The notes beneath the pieces are model-generated. The model saw only the letters and a program-made list of their open reading frames with translations, ran no database searches and had not been told where the DNA came from. DNA of 64,000 nt from Mycobacterium genavense ATCC 51234 (GTDB lineage Bacteria; Actinomycetota; Actinomycetes; Mycobacteriales; Mycobacteriaceae). This document shows positions 29,199 through 40,309 of this stretch, one piece after another. The position numbers and the translations under genes are program-made. How positions within the stretch are numbered: position 1 is the first letter of the stretch; every line of letters begins with the position of its first letter. The stretch spans positions 62,001 through 126,000 of the forward strand of contig NZ_JAGZ01000006.1 of assembly GCF_000526915.1 (NCBI RefSeq). The letters run 5' to 3'.

Positions 29199-31254
29199 AT
29201 GCAGGCCATGAGCCGGCGGATCGGCCGGCGTGGCTGGCCGGGGATGCGCAGCGGCACGGCACGCCCGGGATCGCGGATGCGCACCGCGAATTGGCTGATG
29301 CACATGACCCTTCCGATGCTGGCGTTGTGGCTGCTGCTCGACATCCCCAAAGTCGACCTGGAATGGGACACCCGGCCGGCCCACTTCGTGTTGGTGCTGT
29401 CGGCGGCGCTGGTCAGTGTGGTGCTGGGCGTCCTGATAGGCCGCGAGGCCCGCGCCCGCGACGATGCCCGCCTCTGGCTGGTGTCGCTGGTGTTCACCAC
29501 GACCGCCGGCTTCTTCGGTGTGCACGCGGTGTTCACTCCCGGGGTGCTGATGGACACCTCCGACGCGGAGTTCATGTTGCCGACGAGGATGGGCCTGATC
29601 TTGGCCGGCCTGATCGCCCTGGCTTCCTCGATCAACTTCACCCCCGCACGAAACGCGCGCCTCTGGACATGGCGACGGCGCCTGTCGGCGCTGGTCTGGA
29701 TCTTGATGACGGCATCCGCGGTGTTGATCGCGGACGGCATGCTGGACCGGCTGCCGAATCAAGCGGTCTTGGAGGGCATCGAGCAGCTCGGGGCGCTGGC
29801 CGGCGGGGTGCTGTTCTCGGTGGCGGCACTGGCCTACTTCCCGATCTATCGGCGACGCCCGACGGTGGTCGTCCTGTCGGTGCTCAGCGCCTTCGTGTTG
29901 CTGGCGGAGGCGTCGGTGGCGTTGGCCCTCGGCATGAGTTGGCACGCGTCGTGGTGGCTGTGGCACGTGTTGATGACGCTGGCGTTCTGCTTTATCGCCT
30001 ACAGCGCGGGTTCAATTCCGCCGGGAAGGCTCGGTCCGAGGCTTGTTCGATTCGTTGGCCACCCAGCAGACAATCGCCGATCTGCGTCGCGACTACGCCG
30101 TCGCGCTGGAGGAGATGGTCGAGGTGCTACAGCGCCGCGAGCGTGGCGATCAGGTGGCGCCCGGCGCCGCCGCGGCCCGGCTGGCCGATCGCTTCGAGCT
30201 GTCCGAACAACAGGTCGCCGTCCTCAAGCGCGGCGCGGAGGCGCTCGGCACCGAGCGCGAGCGTGTCCGCAAGCTGGGCACGCTGATCGCCCTGGGCCGA
30301 GAATCCAGCGTCATCCAGGACGAGGACGCGTTACTTGGCCGGGTGATGGCGTCGATCGCCGATGCCTTCCCCGGTGACCGATTTCGCCTCGGGTTGATGC
30401 GCGACGGCGAGCTCAGTTTCTGCGACGCCACGGTCGGGGACCGCGCGCTGCAGCTGCCGCTGATGGTCAAGGGGCAGGTCGCCGGCGTGATCGAGGCGTT
30501 TCGACCCGACGGTGAGTTCGACGACGCCGACGTAGCGCTGCTGCGCTCGTTCGCTACCCAATCCTCGATGGCGTTGGAGAACGCGCGCCTCTACCACCAC
30601 CTGGACGGCCTATTCCGTAGTTACATGTCGCCGGCGGTCGCGACCGCGCTGCTCGCGACCCGGATCAAGCCGGGCTGGGTGGCGCGATCACGGAGGTCAC
30701 CGTGTTGATGGCCGATCTGCATGGCTTTACCCCGTTCGCCGAAGCCACCTCGCCGGATCAGGTGGTGACCATGCTGAATACCTATTACGGCGCGGTTGTG
30801 CCCGTCATTCTCGAGTCGGGGGGTACCGTCCTGCAGTTCGTCGGCGACGCCGTGATGGCGATCTGGGGTGCTCCGACCCGGCAGCCCGACCACGCCGTAC
30901 GGGCGGCAGGTGCCGCGCTCACGCTGCACTCGGTCGTCGAAGCGGCGGCCGAGTGCAGCGTGAGCGCGGACTGGCCGCGATTCCGGGTTGGAATCAACAC
31001 CGGGCCGGCCCTGGTGGGCAACATCGGAGCCGAGCAGATGCGCAGCTTCACCGCGGTCGGCGACACCATGAATCTGGCCGCACGTCTGCAGAACTTGGCC
31101 GAGCCGGGTCAGCGAGCCGGGTCAGGTAGTGGTTGGCCCGAGCACCTCCGCGGCGCTCGGAATGACCGCCCGCGTCAGCCGGCACGGCTGGGTGAAGGTC
31201 AAGGGCAAGCGCGACCCGGTCCGGCTTTGTGTGCTGCACGAATTAGCGGTATAG
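29199..31254 (+). pseudogene. Class III adenylate cyclase with 6-TM N-terminus and GAF-like domain, frameshifted
   Basis: The first frame carries about six membrane segments (HMTLPMLALWLLLDIP to SAGSIPPGRLG). The frame shifts near 30035 into LATQQTIADLRRDYAVALEE and a GAF-like region, then near 30657 into EVTVLMADLHGFTPFAEAT, the cyclase domain with metal-binding D and QFVGDAVMAIWGAP. A perfect 13-bp duplication at 31100-31125 breaks the last part (VVVGPSTSAALGM). Relative of Rv1318c/Rv1319c/Rv3645 cyclases. The ATG at 29199 has a purine-rich AGGGGGG 9 bases upstream. Confidence 0.88.
31100..31125 (+). repeat. Perfect 13-bp tandem duplication in the cyclase
   Basis: CGAGCCGGGTCAG occurs at 31100-31112 and again at 31113-31125. 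Deleting one copy gives the family sequence AEPGQVVVG in frame, so the duplication is one of the disrupting mutations. Confidence 0.93.
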
Positions 31255-31500
31255 CAACGCATTTCACACGCTTGCCATACTATTTGTTCTAGCCATCGAA
31301 TTTTGGCAGGACCGAAACCCGTTGTCGCCGTCAGAACGATACCTTCGTTTAGCCACGGTGCGGCTAGGCAATACAGTGGTCCGAAATTCGAAATCCTTTG
31401 TCTCAGAGGGCTTGACGACGTACAATAGCAATCTCGGGATTTGAAATCAGACAAGTCAATAGATCTGGCACAGATCGCTCAATACGACGGGGGAACTGCC

Positions 31501-31623
31501 TTGTCGCGTAGCACTAGCAAAGTCATCGTCGCTTTGGTACTTGGCTTTACCGCACTCACCACATCGGGATGCACTGTCCCACTCACCATTTATTGCAGCC
31601 CGTCCACCTGCGTTCCGGGCTAG
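31501..31623 (+). CDS. Tiny lipoprotein A (about 40 residues)
   Basis: TTG start with CGGGGGAA upstream. Residues 1-23 are a classic lipoprotein signal (RSTSK charged end, VIVALVLGFTALTTSG core) ending at C24; the mature part is only CTVPLTIYCSPSTCVPG. Too short for ordinary gene finders. A second copy on the opposite strand at 31962-32087 has the same signal length and a nearly identical start of the mature peptide (CT-V/I-PLTI). Function unknown; the shared features argue that it is a real gene. Confidence 0.65.
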   Translation: MSRSTSKVIVALVLGFTALTTSGCTVPLTIYCSPSTCVPG

Positions 31624-31669
31624 CCGCCGGCGCGTGCCGAAAGCGACTGCACTACATGGTTATTGAGTC

Positions 31670-31700
31670 CCCTGCGTCTCGGGATTTCCGAGGCGCAGGG
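31670..31700 (+). terminator. Hairpin downstream of lipoprotein A
   Basis: CCCTGCGTCTCGG (31670-31682) pairs with CCGAGGCGCAGGG (31688-31700) over 13 bp with one G:T pair and a 5-base loop. It lies 47 bases after the lipoprotein A stop. No T tract follows, which is usual for mycobacterial terminators. Confidence 0.6.
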
Positions 31701-31896
31701 CTGGCTCGACTCGCACGGCCCGTTTACTGGGCGAGACGATGCAACTACCGTGTGACACAACAACTTACCGAATCCCAAGTCGGACAGTCTTTTAGCTAGC
31801 GCTAAAGCGCGGCGTACCAAAGCCGTTCCGGGGAAGCCGTATTCGTGATGCAGCCGGCCGCGAGTGACCGCGCCCCAACTCGGCTATAGCGAGGGA

Positions 31897-31934
31897 TCCG
31901 CGATAATCCCCGCTCGCACAGGGATTATCGCGGA
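31897..31934. terminator. Strong 14-bp hairpin between the two lipoprotein genes
   Basis: TCCGCGATAATCCC (31897-31910) and its exact reverse complement (31921-31934) flank a 10-base loop CGCTCGCACA. It lies 28 bases beyond the stop of lipoprotein B and downstream of A, so it could stop transcription from both sides. A mobile palindromic repeat is the other possibility. Confidence 0.65.
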
Positions 31935-31961
31935 CTCACCCCACGAGTGAAGAAACGCGTA

Positions 31962-32087
31962 CTAACCGGTGAAGACCAAACCCGAACTGCCTGGGTCGAT
32001 GGTGAGCGGAATCGTGCACCCTGATGCCGTAAGGGCGGTGAAGCCCAGGATCAAGGTGACGACAAGCTTACTGCTGAGACGTGTCAT
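31962..32087 (-). CDS. Tiny lipoprotein B (41 residues), paralogue of A
   Basis: ATG start with ACGGGGGTAACACC before it, very like the leader of copy A (ACGGGGGAACTGCC). Signal RLSSKLVVTLILGFTALTASG, lipidated C24, mature part CTIPLTIDPGSSGLVFTG. Two copies on opposite strands, converging on the 31897 hairpin, with conserved signal, ribosome site and mature CT-V/I-PLTI, suggest a small lipoprotein family under selection in an otherwise decayed region. No function can be proposed. Confidence 0.68.
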   Translation of the reverse strand: MTRLSSKLVVTLILGFTALTASGCTIPLTIDPGSSGLVFTG

Positions 32088-32278
32088 GGTGTTACCCCCG
32101 TTCGTCTGAGGACAATCTGTAATAGAGAGTCGATCCGTTGCCCGAGACACACGTACAATACGACGCGAAAGAGCTTGATCACGAGCATTTTCCCGAAATC
32201 TCCGGAAAGTTTTTTTGCGACTCGCATTCAATCGATACGGTTCCGGGCAGGCTCTCGGGGAACTGGTATGTCGTATGT

Positions 32279-32303
32279 AAATGCATTGCAGCGCAATGCA
32301 TTT
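32279..32303. promoter_or_regulatory. AT-rich 11-bp inverted repeat upstream of lipoprotein B
   Basis: AAATGCATTGC (32279-32289) and GCAATGCATTT (32293-32303) are exact reverse complements with a 3-base spacer AGC. Symmetry, low GC and position about 190 bp upstream of lipoprotein B suit a protein-binding site as well as an RNA hairpin; no known operator is recognised. Confidence 0.4.
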
Positions 32304-33359
32304 CAAATCAAGATCACCGGGAAATGGGCTGGCGCAACGGGATGCAGGCCCGGCGCCGCCGAAAGCCGGGTGCCTACCCCGTATGCGCGTGGCCGCGAGG
32401 AGCCCACTTCGCGCCTACGGTGAGCCGCTGGGCGATGTGACGACGGGTCGTCGCGACAGCTTTCCGCGCCGATTCTCGTGGCGAGCACGATGGCTAGCCC
32501 CAGTGCGGGGGAATTTCACTGCCCGGGCAAGTCGCCGTATCGACAGTTGATGTCGCACACTCGCCGGCGGATGACCTTGCCATCGCCGTCACGGACGTAT
32601 TCGACAGTGGCTTCGGCCGGCCGCCGGCAATGGGGGCGGGGCTTACATCGATATGGTGATGAGCGCCGCCCACCATCGCATTCAGACCCGATTCGGCCGG
32701 TGTCGATAGTAACCCGAGACCCACTAGTCATGCCAGCTTTACCAAGAAGTAATCTGCCCGTGTTGGTGAGCTGACCGATATCCGTGCCCCCCGGCCGCCT
32801 AGAAATCGCTTTGACATGCACTGTTATCCGGCCGCCGATCACGAAACAATGAGTCTTGGCGCAAATTTTCGTTTCCGAAAAAACAATGCGCATCGTGGAA
32901 TTCGGACGAGATCTAGAACGAGTTCGGCGAACGCACCAGCGAGCAGCTGGCGGCCATGACGGGAGCCAAGGCCTGGGATCCGTGCGATATCGACTTTGCT
33001 GGATGCGCATGGCATGAAGCGATGCCGTCTTACCCGGGCCAGACAAAACCCGAGTGGCAGCGGCATCGGAAACGATAACCGCCATTCCCTACCTCGCGCG
33101 GGTGGTAGCTGGCATGGCGGCGATCCGCACCGCCTGCCGACCCCGAATCGGTGCACACTGTGGTCAAGACAGGTTGCCGGACCGGGTGTCCGCGAGCAAC
33201 CACGGCGGTCGCCGAGCGCAGCGACGGTGACCCGCAGGCGCGCCCCGCATTACGCACGCAGCAAACACCCTCCGTGCCCTCGTCGGTTGGGACGGGCACG
33301 GCGGAATGGCGCCGTTGATGGCCTCTTAAGTCGATGCGTCGACGAGAAAGGGCGACGTT
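32304..33359. other. About 1 kb without a recognisable gene
   Basis: No open frame here on either strand shows a recognised family motif, and the frames that exist are short and of odd composition. In H37Rv this interval would carry lppE and Rv1882c; neither is recognisable, so the stretch is probably the eroded remains or joint of a deletion. Nothing like a tRNA or insertion-sequence end was seen. Confidence 0.55.
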
Positions 33360-33629
33360 TCAGATCAGGCCCGAGGCGCCGCGGGTCTTCCCGCGAATCA
33401 GGTTGGCCTCGCATGCGGTGACTTTGCACGTCGTCCAATGAACCAGCCCGATCTCGTTTCTCTTGACGTGGCAGCGGAATTTGGCACCGAGGGCTGGGCC
33501 GGTCGCATCACCCAGCCACTCGGCTTCAAAAACCTCCGGCGAGAATTTTCCGGTATTGCGAACGTCTGAAATCAGGTTCCAGATCTTGTCCGCAGGTGCC
33601 ACCATATGTACTGTCGCCGAACCTTCCAT
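33360..33629 (-). pseudogene. SRPBCC-family protein (Rv1883c-like), 3' truncated
   Basis: The ATG at 33629 begins MEGSATVHMVAPADKIWNLI, followed by DVRNTGKFSPEVFEAEW and HWTTCKVTACE, the first 70 residues of a START-fold protein. After TACE the sequence changes to unrelated ANLIRGKTRGASG and stops; the C-terminal half is missing. A deletion reaching into the gene-free kilobase next to it is the simplest explanation. Confidence 0.8.
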
Positions 33630-33684
33630 GGCCCGATCCAAACACATACCCGGGCGTGAACCTAGGCCGCGTTCGATTTGATCA

Positions 33685-34095
33685 TCAGTGCGGGACGGCC
33701 GCCTGGATGAGGCCGTTGATGATCTCCTTGATGCCCTGCGCCGGGTGCGAGTACCACGCGATCGGAAGGCCGGACGCGGCACCGCACTTTGGCCAGGGCT
33801 CCACACCCTGGTCGGCGAAAAGCCGGTTGGCAACCGCGATTTGCTGCTCACGCGAGTTCGCGGCGGGATTGCCGACGCCGCCGTATGCTGCCCAGGTGGC
33901 CGGCTTGAATTGCAGCCCGCCGTAGGCGCCGTTTCCGGTGTTGGCGTGCCAGTTGCCGCCCGACTCGCACTGCGCGATCGCGTCCCAGTTGGGTGTGGGC
34001 GCCGCGCCGGCTTCGGCGGTCGCCGGGCCAAGCGTCGCCGCGATGAACCCGCCGACGACGGCGTACTTCACGAGAGGCTTCCCCAAGTTTCCCAT
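33685..34095 (-). CDS. rpfC: Resuscitation-promoting factor RpfC
   Basis: 136 residues, secreted. A hydrophobic signal ([22 protein letters not shown]) is followed by the whole Rpf domain: [20 protein letters not shown] with catalytic E44, [31 protein letters not shown] and the second cysteine in KCGAASGLP. It cleaves peptidoglycan and promotes regrowth from dormancy. The ATG at 34095 gives a normal signal length; a TTG nine bases earlier is less likely. Order rpfC, chorismate mutase, fbpB equals Rv1884c-Rv1886c. Intact. Confidence 0.95.
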   Translation of the reverse strand: MGNLGKPLVKYAVVGGFIAATLGPATAEAGAAPTPNWDAIAQCESGGNWHANTGNGAYGGLQFKPATWAAYGGVGNPAANSREQQIAVANRLFADQGVEPWPKCGAASGLPIAWYSHPAQGIKEIINGLIQAAVPH

Positions 34096-34190
34096 GTCAA
34101 GCAATTCGGCATGTGTGCAGAAAGCGTTACCGTTTTGATTGATTCACGAGATAAGAAATTTATGGCATTTCTATGGCAATGAAATCGGGA

Positions 34191-34787
34191 TTACCGCCCG
34201 CCGGCGGCGAGAAGTTGAGCGCAATAGGACTGTGTCGCCAGCGCCAGCGCTTGTTGGTAGAGCCGGTCCAACGCGCGAGCACGGGTGACGGCGGCTTTCG
34301 CCGCGGCGAGCAGCGGGACGCATCCCGGCGAGTGCAGGAGATCCCAGTGGACCACCATCTGGTTCAGCATCGTCTGGTTGAGGCCGTCGATCATCGACCG
34401 TGACACCGACAGCTCGGGTGCGTTGGCGGGCGCACTCGACGGGTCGAGTTTCCATTGCGCGAACCGGGTGTGCTCGATCGCTTCGGTGGCGTTGATCTAG
34501 TCGCCGAATACTCGGGTGACGTAGTTCGGGTCGATGTGTTCGCCGACGGCGTCGGCGCTCAATTTGGCCAGTTGTTGCTGCACGCGATCGGGATCCTCGA
34601 TGGCAGCGTGCGCATTCCATTTGTAGGCGGCGACCGCCTCGGCGACTTGCAATCGCTGCGCGGCGGCATCGACCAGCTCGGTCAGTGCACCGGTGTCGGC
34701 TCGCGTCGGTGTTGCCAGCAAGGTGGCGGCCGGCAGCGCGGTGAGAAATGCCCTTAACGGGCTACTGCGCCTGACGATTGTCGTCAA
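34191..34787 (-). pseudogene. Secreted chorismate mutase (Rv1885c-like), nonsense codon
   Basis: AroQ-gamma secreted chorismate mutase. Visible are [30 protein letters not shown] and [11 protein letters not shown], then TAG at 34497-34499 where the family has Gln (CAG), followed in frame by INATEAIEHTRFAQWKLDP to the TAA at 34191. The stop removes more than half the protein, including active-site residues. The 5' end is odd too: the only start is a TTG at 34787, inside the fbpB hairpin. Confidence 0.93.
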
Positions 34788-34796
34788 GCGCAGTAG
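34762..34796 (-). terminator. Hairpin just downstream of fbpB
   Basis: CTACTGCGCCTGACG (34762-34776) pairs with CGTCAAGCGCAGTAG (34782-34796) over 15 bp with one G:T wobble and a 5-base loop. It lies 24 bases past the fbpB stop and overlaps the presumed start of the chorismate mutase pseudogene. Confidence 0.75.
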
Positions 34797-34819
34797 CGAA
34801 GTTCCACGAGCCCCCGCGA

Positions 34820-36403
<1,584 letters not shown>

Positions 36404-37459
36404 GTGCGAATTTTGGACACGGTACTAGGGCTATCACTGACGCCGGCCACCTTCGGGTGGGTCCTCGCCGAGGGACACGGCACAGACGGCACCATCCTGG
36501 ACCACCAGGAAACGGCGCTTTACGCCGAGGACGGCATAGCCGCCGTGAGCACCGCTGAGCAGGTGGCACAATGAGGTCTTGCGGGTCGACGCGCAGACCA
36601 CCGCCGGCGATCATCATCTGCGCGTTGTCGGGGTGACCTGGACCGACGAGGCGGCCGCCCAGGCCGCGCTGCTGTTGGAGGCATTGACCGACGCCGGGTT
36701 CGACAATGTGGTGCCGGTTCGCTTGCTCGAGGCGGTCGAGACTTTGGCGCGGACGATCGCACCCGTCGTCGGATACGAGACACGCACGATGGTGACACCC
36801 AAACGGTCGTCAAGCGCATCAACGGCGGCTTCGACGGGCCGCGTTCCTCGCTGACCGGAATGTTCGACCGCAGCGGCTGCCGTCCGGGCGGCGTGGTTGT
36901 CGTCGGCGCCGACAGCGACATCGACGGATTCTGCTGGCAGCTCGAAAAGGCTTTGCCGGTACCGGTTTTCGCGCAGACCATGGCCCAGGTGACGGTCGCG
37001 CGGGACGCGGCGCTGACGTCGGCACGCAGCACCGATTTCACCGACGAGGAATTGATCCCTGAAGTCGGCGAGCCCGCGGCCGCCCCGTCGCCGCGTCGGC
37101 CCGGACACCTGTCCTACGCGGGGGCCGTGACCGCGTTGGCCGCCGGTGCGATCACGTTCGTCTCGTCGCTGGCGGTTACCCTGGGGATCCAGCTCGCTCC
37201 CGACGCGGGACACGCCCGGAGCAAGCACGTCGAGCACGCCCAGACACCCCAGATCGCCGAAGCCAAAACGCCCGCGGTCGCACCACCGGTGGCCGAACCA
37301 CGGCCGGCCGCCACCGGCGAACCGGTTTCGAACGCCGGCGCACCGGAGCAGAGCGCGCCGACCGAGCAGCCGTCCGACCCGAACGGTCCGCAACCGTACC
37401 TGACGAGAGTGTTCGAACACATCCCGGGCGACACCGGTGACCCGGAGACGCAACCTTGA
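36404..37459 (+). pseudogene. DUF7159 mycobacterial membrane protein, frameshifted and internally deleted
   Basis: Signature start (RILDTVLGLSLTPATFGWVL), then an ATPase-like fold of unknown function. Near 36570 STAEQVAQ meets TGA, while EVLRVDAQTTAGDHH continues in another frame; near 36785 GYETRT is joined to a third frame (VVKRINGGFDGP, then MFDRSGCRPGGVVVVGA), with about 30 residues of the family pattern missing. One membrane segment (AVTALAAGAITFVSSLAVTL) and a Pro-rich tail complete it. Start taken at GTG 36404; TTG 36413 is the alternative. Confidence 0.78.
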
Positions 37460-37481
37460 GCGGCTGCAACGCCCCCGCTGT

Positions 37482-38411
37482 CTAGGACTGCTTGATCGCA
37501 GTGCAGTAGTACGTGCCGTCGGCCAAACTGCCTGCGCTCGCAGGTATTTCAGGAAGACCGTTGGCGGCGAACAATTCGTTGAGCGTCTTTGTTTCCGTCT
37601 GCCAGCCGTGCCGACCCAGGTATGCGGCAACATCGTTGCGCTCGACGTCGTAGCGCAGGTCGGCGAGTTCGACGTCGAATCCGTGTGCGCGCCAACGCTC
37701 GCCGGCGATCGCAATCAAATCCGGTGCCGGCTCACCGTTTTCGTCCGGCTTGTTGCCGAAGATCTCGGCGGCAAGCCGACTTCCTCGGGTGCTGAGCCCG
37801 GTGATGTTGTCCAGCAAGCGATCCTGCGCATCCGGGGGCAGGAACGCAAGCAGCCCCTCGGCGATCCATGCGCTGGGTGCCGAAGGGTCAAAACCCTTTT
37901 CGCGCAACGCCGTTGGCCAATCGTGTCGCAGGTCGATCGGCACCGCGCGCAGCTCCGTCGTCGGCTGCGCACCCAGATCGGCCAGCGTGGAGTTCTTGAA
38001 CTGGATCACTTCGGGCTGGTCGATCTCGAACATCGTCGTCCCGGCCGGCCAAGACAGCCGGAACGCCCGCGCGTCCAGTCCCGACGCCAGGATCACCGCC
38101 TGGCGGATGCCCGCGTCCATCGCATCCCGGAAAAACGCGTCGAAGTACGGCGTCCGGACGCTCATCAGGTCGGCCATCCGCTGCAATCCCCACGCCTCGT
38201 CGGCGGAGTCGATGTCGGCCGCCGTGATATCCCCGTTGACCCAACGCGCGAGGAATTCGATTCCCACCGCCCGCACCAGCGGCTCGGCGAAGGGGTCGTG
38301 GATCAGCGGCTTGTCGGCCTTCGTGGCGGCGGCCCGGCCGGCGGCCACCATGGTGGCGGTCGCACCGACGCTGGTCGCCAGGTCCCACGAATCGTCTTCC
38401 GTACGAGGCAT
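37482..38411 (-). CDS. S-adenosylmethionine-dependent methyltransferase, TIGR00027 family
   Basis: 309 residues. Family start DSWDLATSVGATATMVAAGRA, SAM-binding ASGLDARAFRLSWP followed by FEIDQPEVI, and a hydrophobic WIAEGLLAFLPP. Mycobacteria hold many copies; several are thought to methylate leucine or small acids, but substrates are mostly unproven. Several paralogues exist, so I do not assign it to Rv1896c. Intact; convergent with the DUF7159 pseudogene. Confidence 0.88.
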   Translation of the reverse strand: MPRTEDDSWDLATSVGATATMVAAGRAAATKADKPLIHDPFAEPLVRAVGIEFLARWVNGDITAADIDSADEAWGLQRMADLMSVRTPYFDAFFRDAMDAGIRQAVILASGLDARAFRLSWPAGTTMFEIDQPEVIQFKNSTLADLGAQPTTELRAVPIDLRHDWPTALREKGFDPSAPSAWIAEGLLAFLPPDAQDRLLDNITGLSTRGSRLAAEIFGNKPDENGEPAPDLIAIAGERWRAHGFDVELADLRYDVERNDVAAYLGRHGWQTETKTLNELFAANGLPEIPASAGSLADGTYYCTAIKQS

Positions 38412-38502
38412 TTCGTTCCCTTTCGACGGGGCAATAGATACTTAGCGGCGTTAATGAATCCTGATCGAGGATACCCGCGCCGGCCAGTACCGCCAGTGGA
38501 GA

Positions 38503-39051
38503 TCAATCGTCCTTGGCGTGAACCGCGGTGAAAGACAGCGCCACCTCGTCTGCGACCTGCACCGAGCCCATCAGCAGCGAGTACGGCTTGATGCCGTACT
38601 CGGACTGCCGAACCGTGGATTCGGCGGACAGTTGCCAGGATTCGCCGAGATCCTCGGTGTGCAAGTCGATTACGTGCTCGCGCTGTTTGCCCCGAATCTG
38701 CAACGTGCCACGCAACCGGTAGCCGTTTTCGCTTTCTTCGATGTCGTCGGCGGTGCAGCGGATTTCCGGGCAGCGATCGGCACCCAACGAACTCAACGCG
38801 TTCGAGCGCACCAGCGCCTTCTCGGGACCCGAGAGCCCTTTGACGCCACCCTGGCTGCCGACCACCTCGAACGAATCCACCTCGACGGTGAGTTCGGCCG
38901 CGGCCGGATGCGTGCCGGCCCATCGCACGGTGGCCCGCCAGCGTGTCATCGCGATCGTGAGGCGATGGCCCATCCGGGCGGCCCGGCCCTTGACACCGGT
39001 ACGCAGAAGCAGTTCGCCGTCGGCGGCGTCCAGGGTCCACAAGTCGGTCAC
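38503..39051 (-). CDS. YceI-family lipid-binding-like protein
   Basis: 182 residues, lipocalin-like YceI fold without a signal peptide: WTLDAADGELLLRTGVKG, HRLTIAMTRW, ALSSLGADRCPEIRCTADDIE and the strand WQLSAESTVRQSEYGIKPYS. The family binds isoprenoid-like lipids. ATG start. The gene lies 36 bases upstream of the P450 pseudogene end but on the same strand behind it, possibly one transcript with it. Intact. Confidence 0.8.
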   Translation of the reverse strand: MTDLWTLDAADGELLLRTGVKGRAARMGHRLTIAMTRWRATVRWAGTHPAAAELTVEVDSFEVVGSQGGVKGLSGPEKALVRSNALSSLGADRCPEIRCTADDIEESENGYRLRGTLQIRGKQREHVIDLHTEDLGESWQLSAESTVRQSEYGIKPYSLLMGSVQVADEVALSFTAVHAKDD

Positions 39052-39087
39052 GGACCGACTGTATTCACGATCCCGTGGGCGCGGGTC

Positions 39088-40309
39088 TCAGTGGGCGACA
39101 GGACACTTTCCGTTGGTCTGGTAGTCCACCTGCCAGTGCTTGATTCCGTTGAGCCAGCCGGACCGCAACCGCTGCGGTGTACCGGCGGATTTCAGGTCGG
39201 GCATGGCGTCGGCGCTCGCGTTGAACATCAGGTCGATCGTCATGCGGGCCAGGTTGGCCCCGATGCAGTAATGCGCCCCGGTGCCGCCGAATCCCACGTG
39301 CGGGTTGGGGTTGCGCAGGATGTTGAAACCGCTGCCCCTTTTTGATCCGCACGCCGGACAGCTCGTAGTCCTCCAGGGCGGTGCGCTGGAACGAGGTGAC
39401 GGGGTGGCCCAGCGGACGATCTCGTCGGCGGTGGTGGCCGGGCGTTCGGCCTTGTACAGCTCCCACTGATCGGGAAAGTCGGTGAAGGCCATCATGCCCT
39501 GGGTGATGGAGTTCCTGGTGGTCTCGTTGCCGGCCACCGCCAGCAGGATGACGAAGAAGCCGAACTCGTCGTCGGAGAGCTTGTGCCCGTCGATGTCGGC
39601 CTCGATCAGTTTGGTGACGATGTCTTCGCCGGGGTTTTGCGCGCGGTCGGCGGCCAGCTGCATCGCGTAGGTGATCAGTTCGACCGAGGCGCCCATCGCG
39701 TCGTTGCGTGCGAACTCGGGGTCCTGGTCACCCACCATCTCGTTGGACCAGTGGAACAGCTTCATCCGGTCCTCCTGGGGCACCCCCGAGCAGCCCGGCG
39801 ATGGCCTGCAGCGGAAGCTCGCAAGAGACCTGCTCGACAAAGTCGCCGGAACCCTCCGCGGCGGCCGCCGCGACGATCTGGCGGGCCCGCACGTTGAGGT
39901 CGTCGCGCAACCGCTCGACGGCCCGGGGAGTGAAACCCCGGGAGATGATCTTGCGCAGCCGGGTGTGCTGCGGTGCGTCCATGTTGAGCAACACGAACTT
40001 GCCGGTTTCCCGCTGCTGTTGGACGGTGCCGTCCTTGTAGCGGGGCAGCGTGGTGTTCTCGAGGCTGGAGAATACGTCGCTGCGCAACGAAACCTCTTTG
40101 ACGTCCTTGTGCTTGGACGCCACCCAGAAGCCACCGTCGTCGAATCCGCCGCAGCCGTCGGGCTGCTCGTTCCACCAGATCGGCGCCGTGCGCCGTAGCT
40201 CGGCCAGTTCCTCCACCGGCAGGCGCTCGGCGTGGATGTCCGGATCGGTGAAATCGAAGCCCGGAGGCAGGTTCGGGATCGGCTTGGTGGTCGTCTCGTT
40301 AGTTGACAA
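39088..40309 (-). pseudogene. CYP125-like cytochrome P450, two frameshifts and a deletion
   Basis: Start TTG at 40309 with GAGGAG upstream (MSTNETTTKPIPNLPPGFDF). An extra G near 39783 breaks LLGVPQEDRMKLFHWSNEM. AGNETTRNSITQGMM (I helix) follows. Near 39413 the frame slips at RWATP/VTSFQRTALEDYEL, and KKGQR is fused to FNILRNPNPH with about 20 residues missing. The haem loop FGGTGAHYCIGANLAR is present. CYP125 oxidises the cholesterol side chain in M. tuberculosis; this is a relative at a different locus. Confidence 0.9.

Noticed and set aside
32304..33359. A hidden novel gene or RNA gene in the empty kilobase
   Set aside because: No frame over 100 codons with plausible composition or motif, no tRNA-like cloverleaf recognised; better seen as deletion debris.
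31254..33700. Mobile element in the low-gene region
   Set aside because: No transposase fragment, no terminal inverted repeats with target duplication; the hairpins are isolated.
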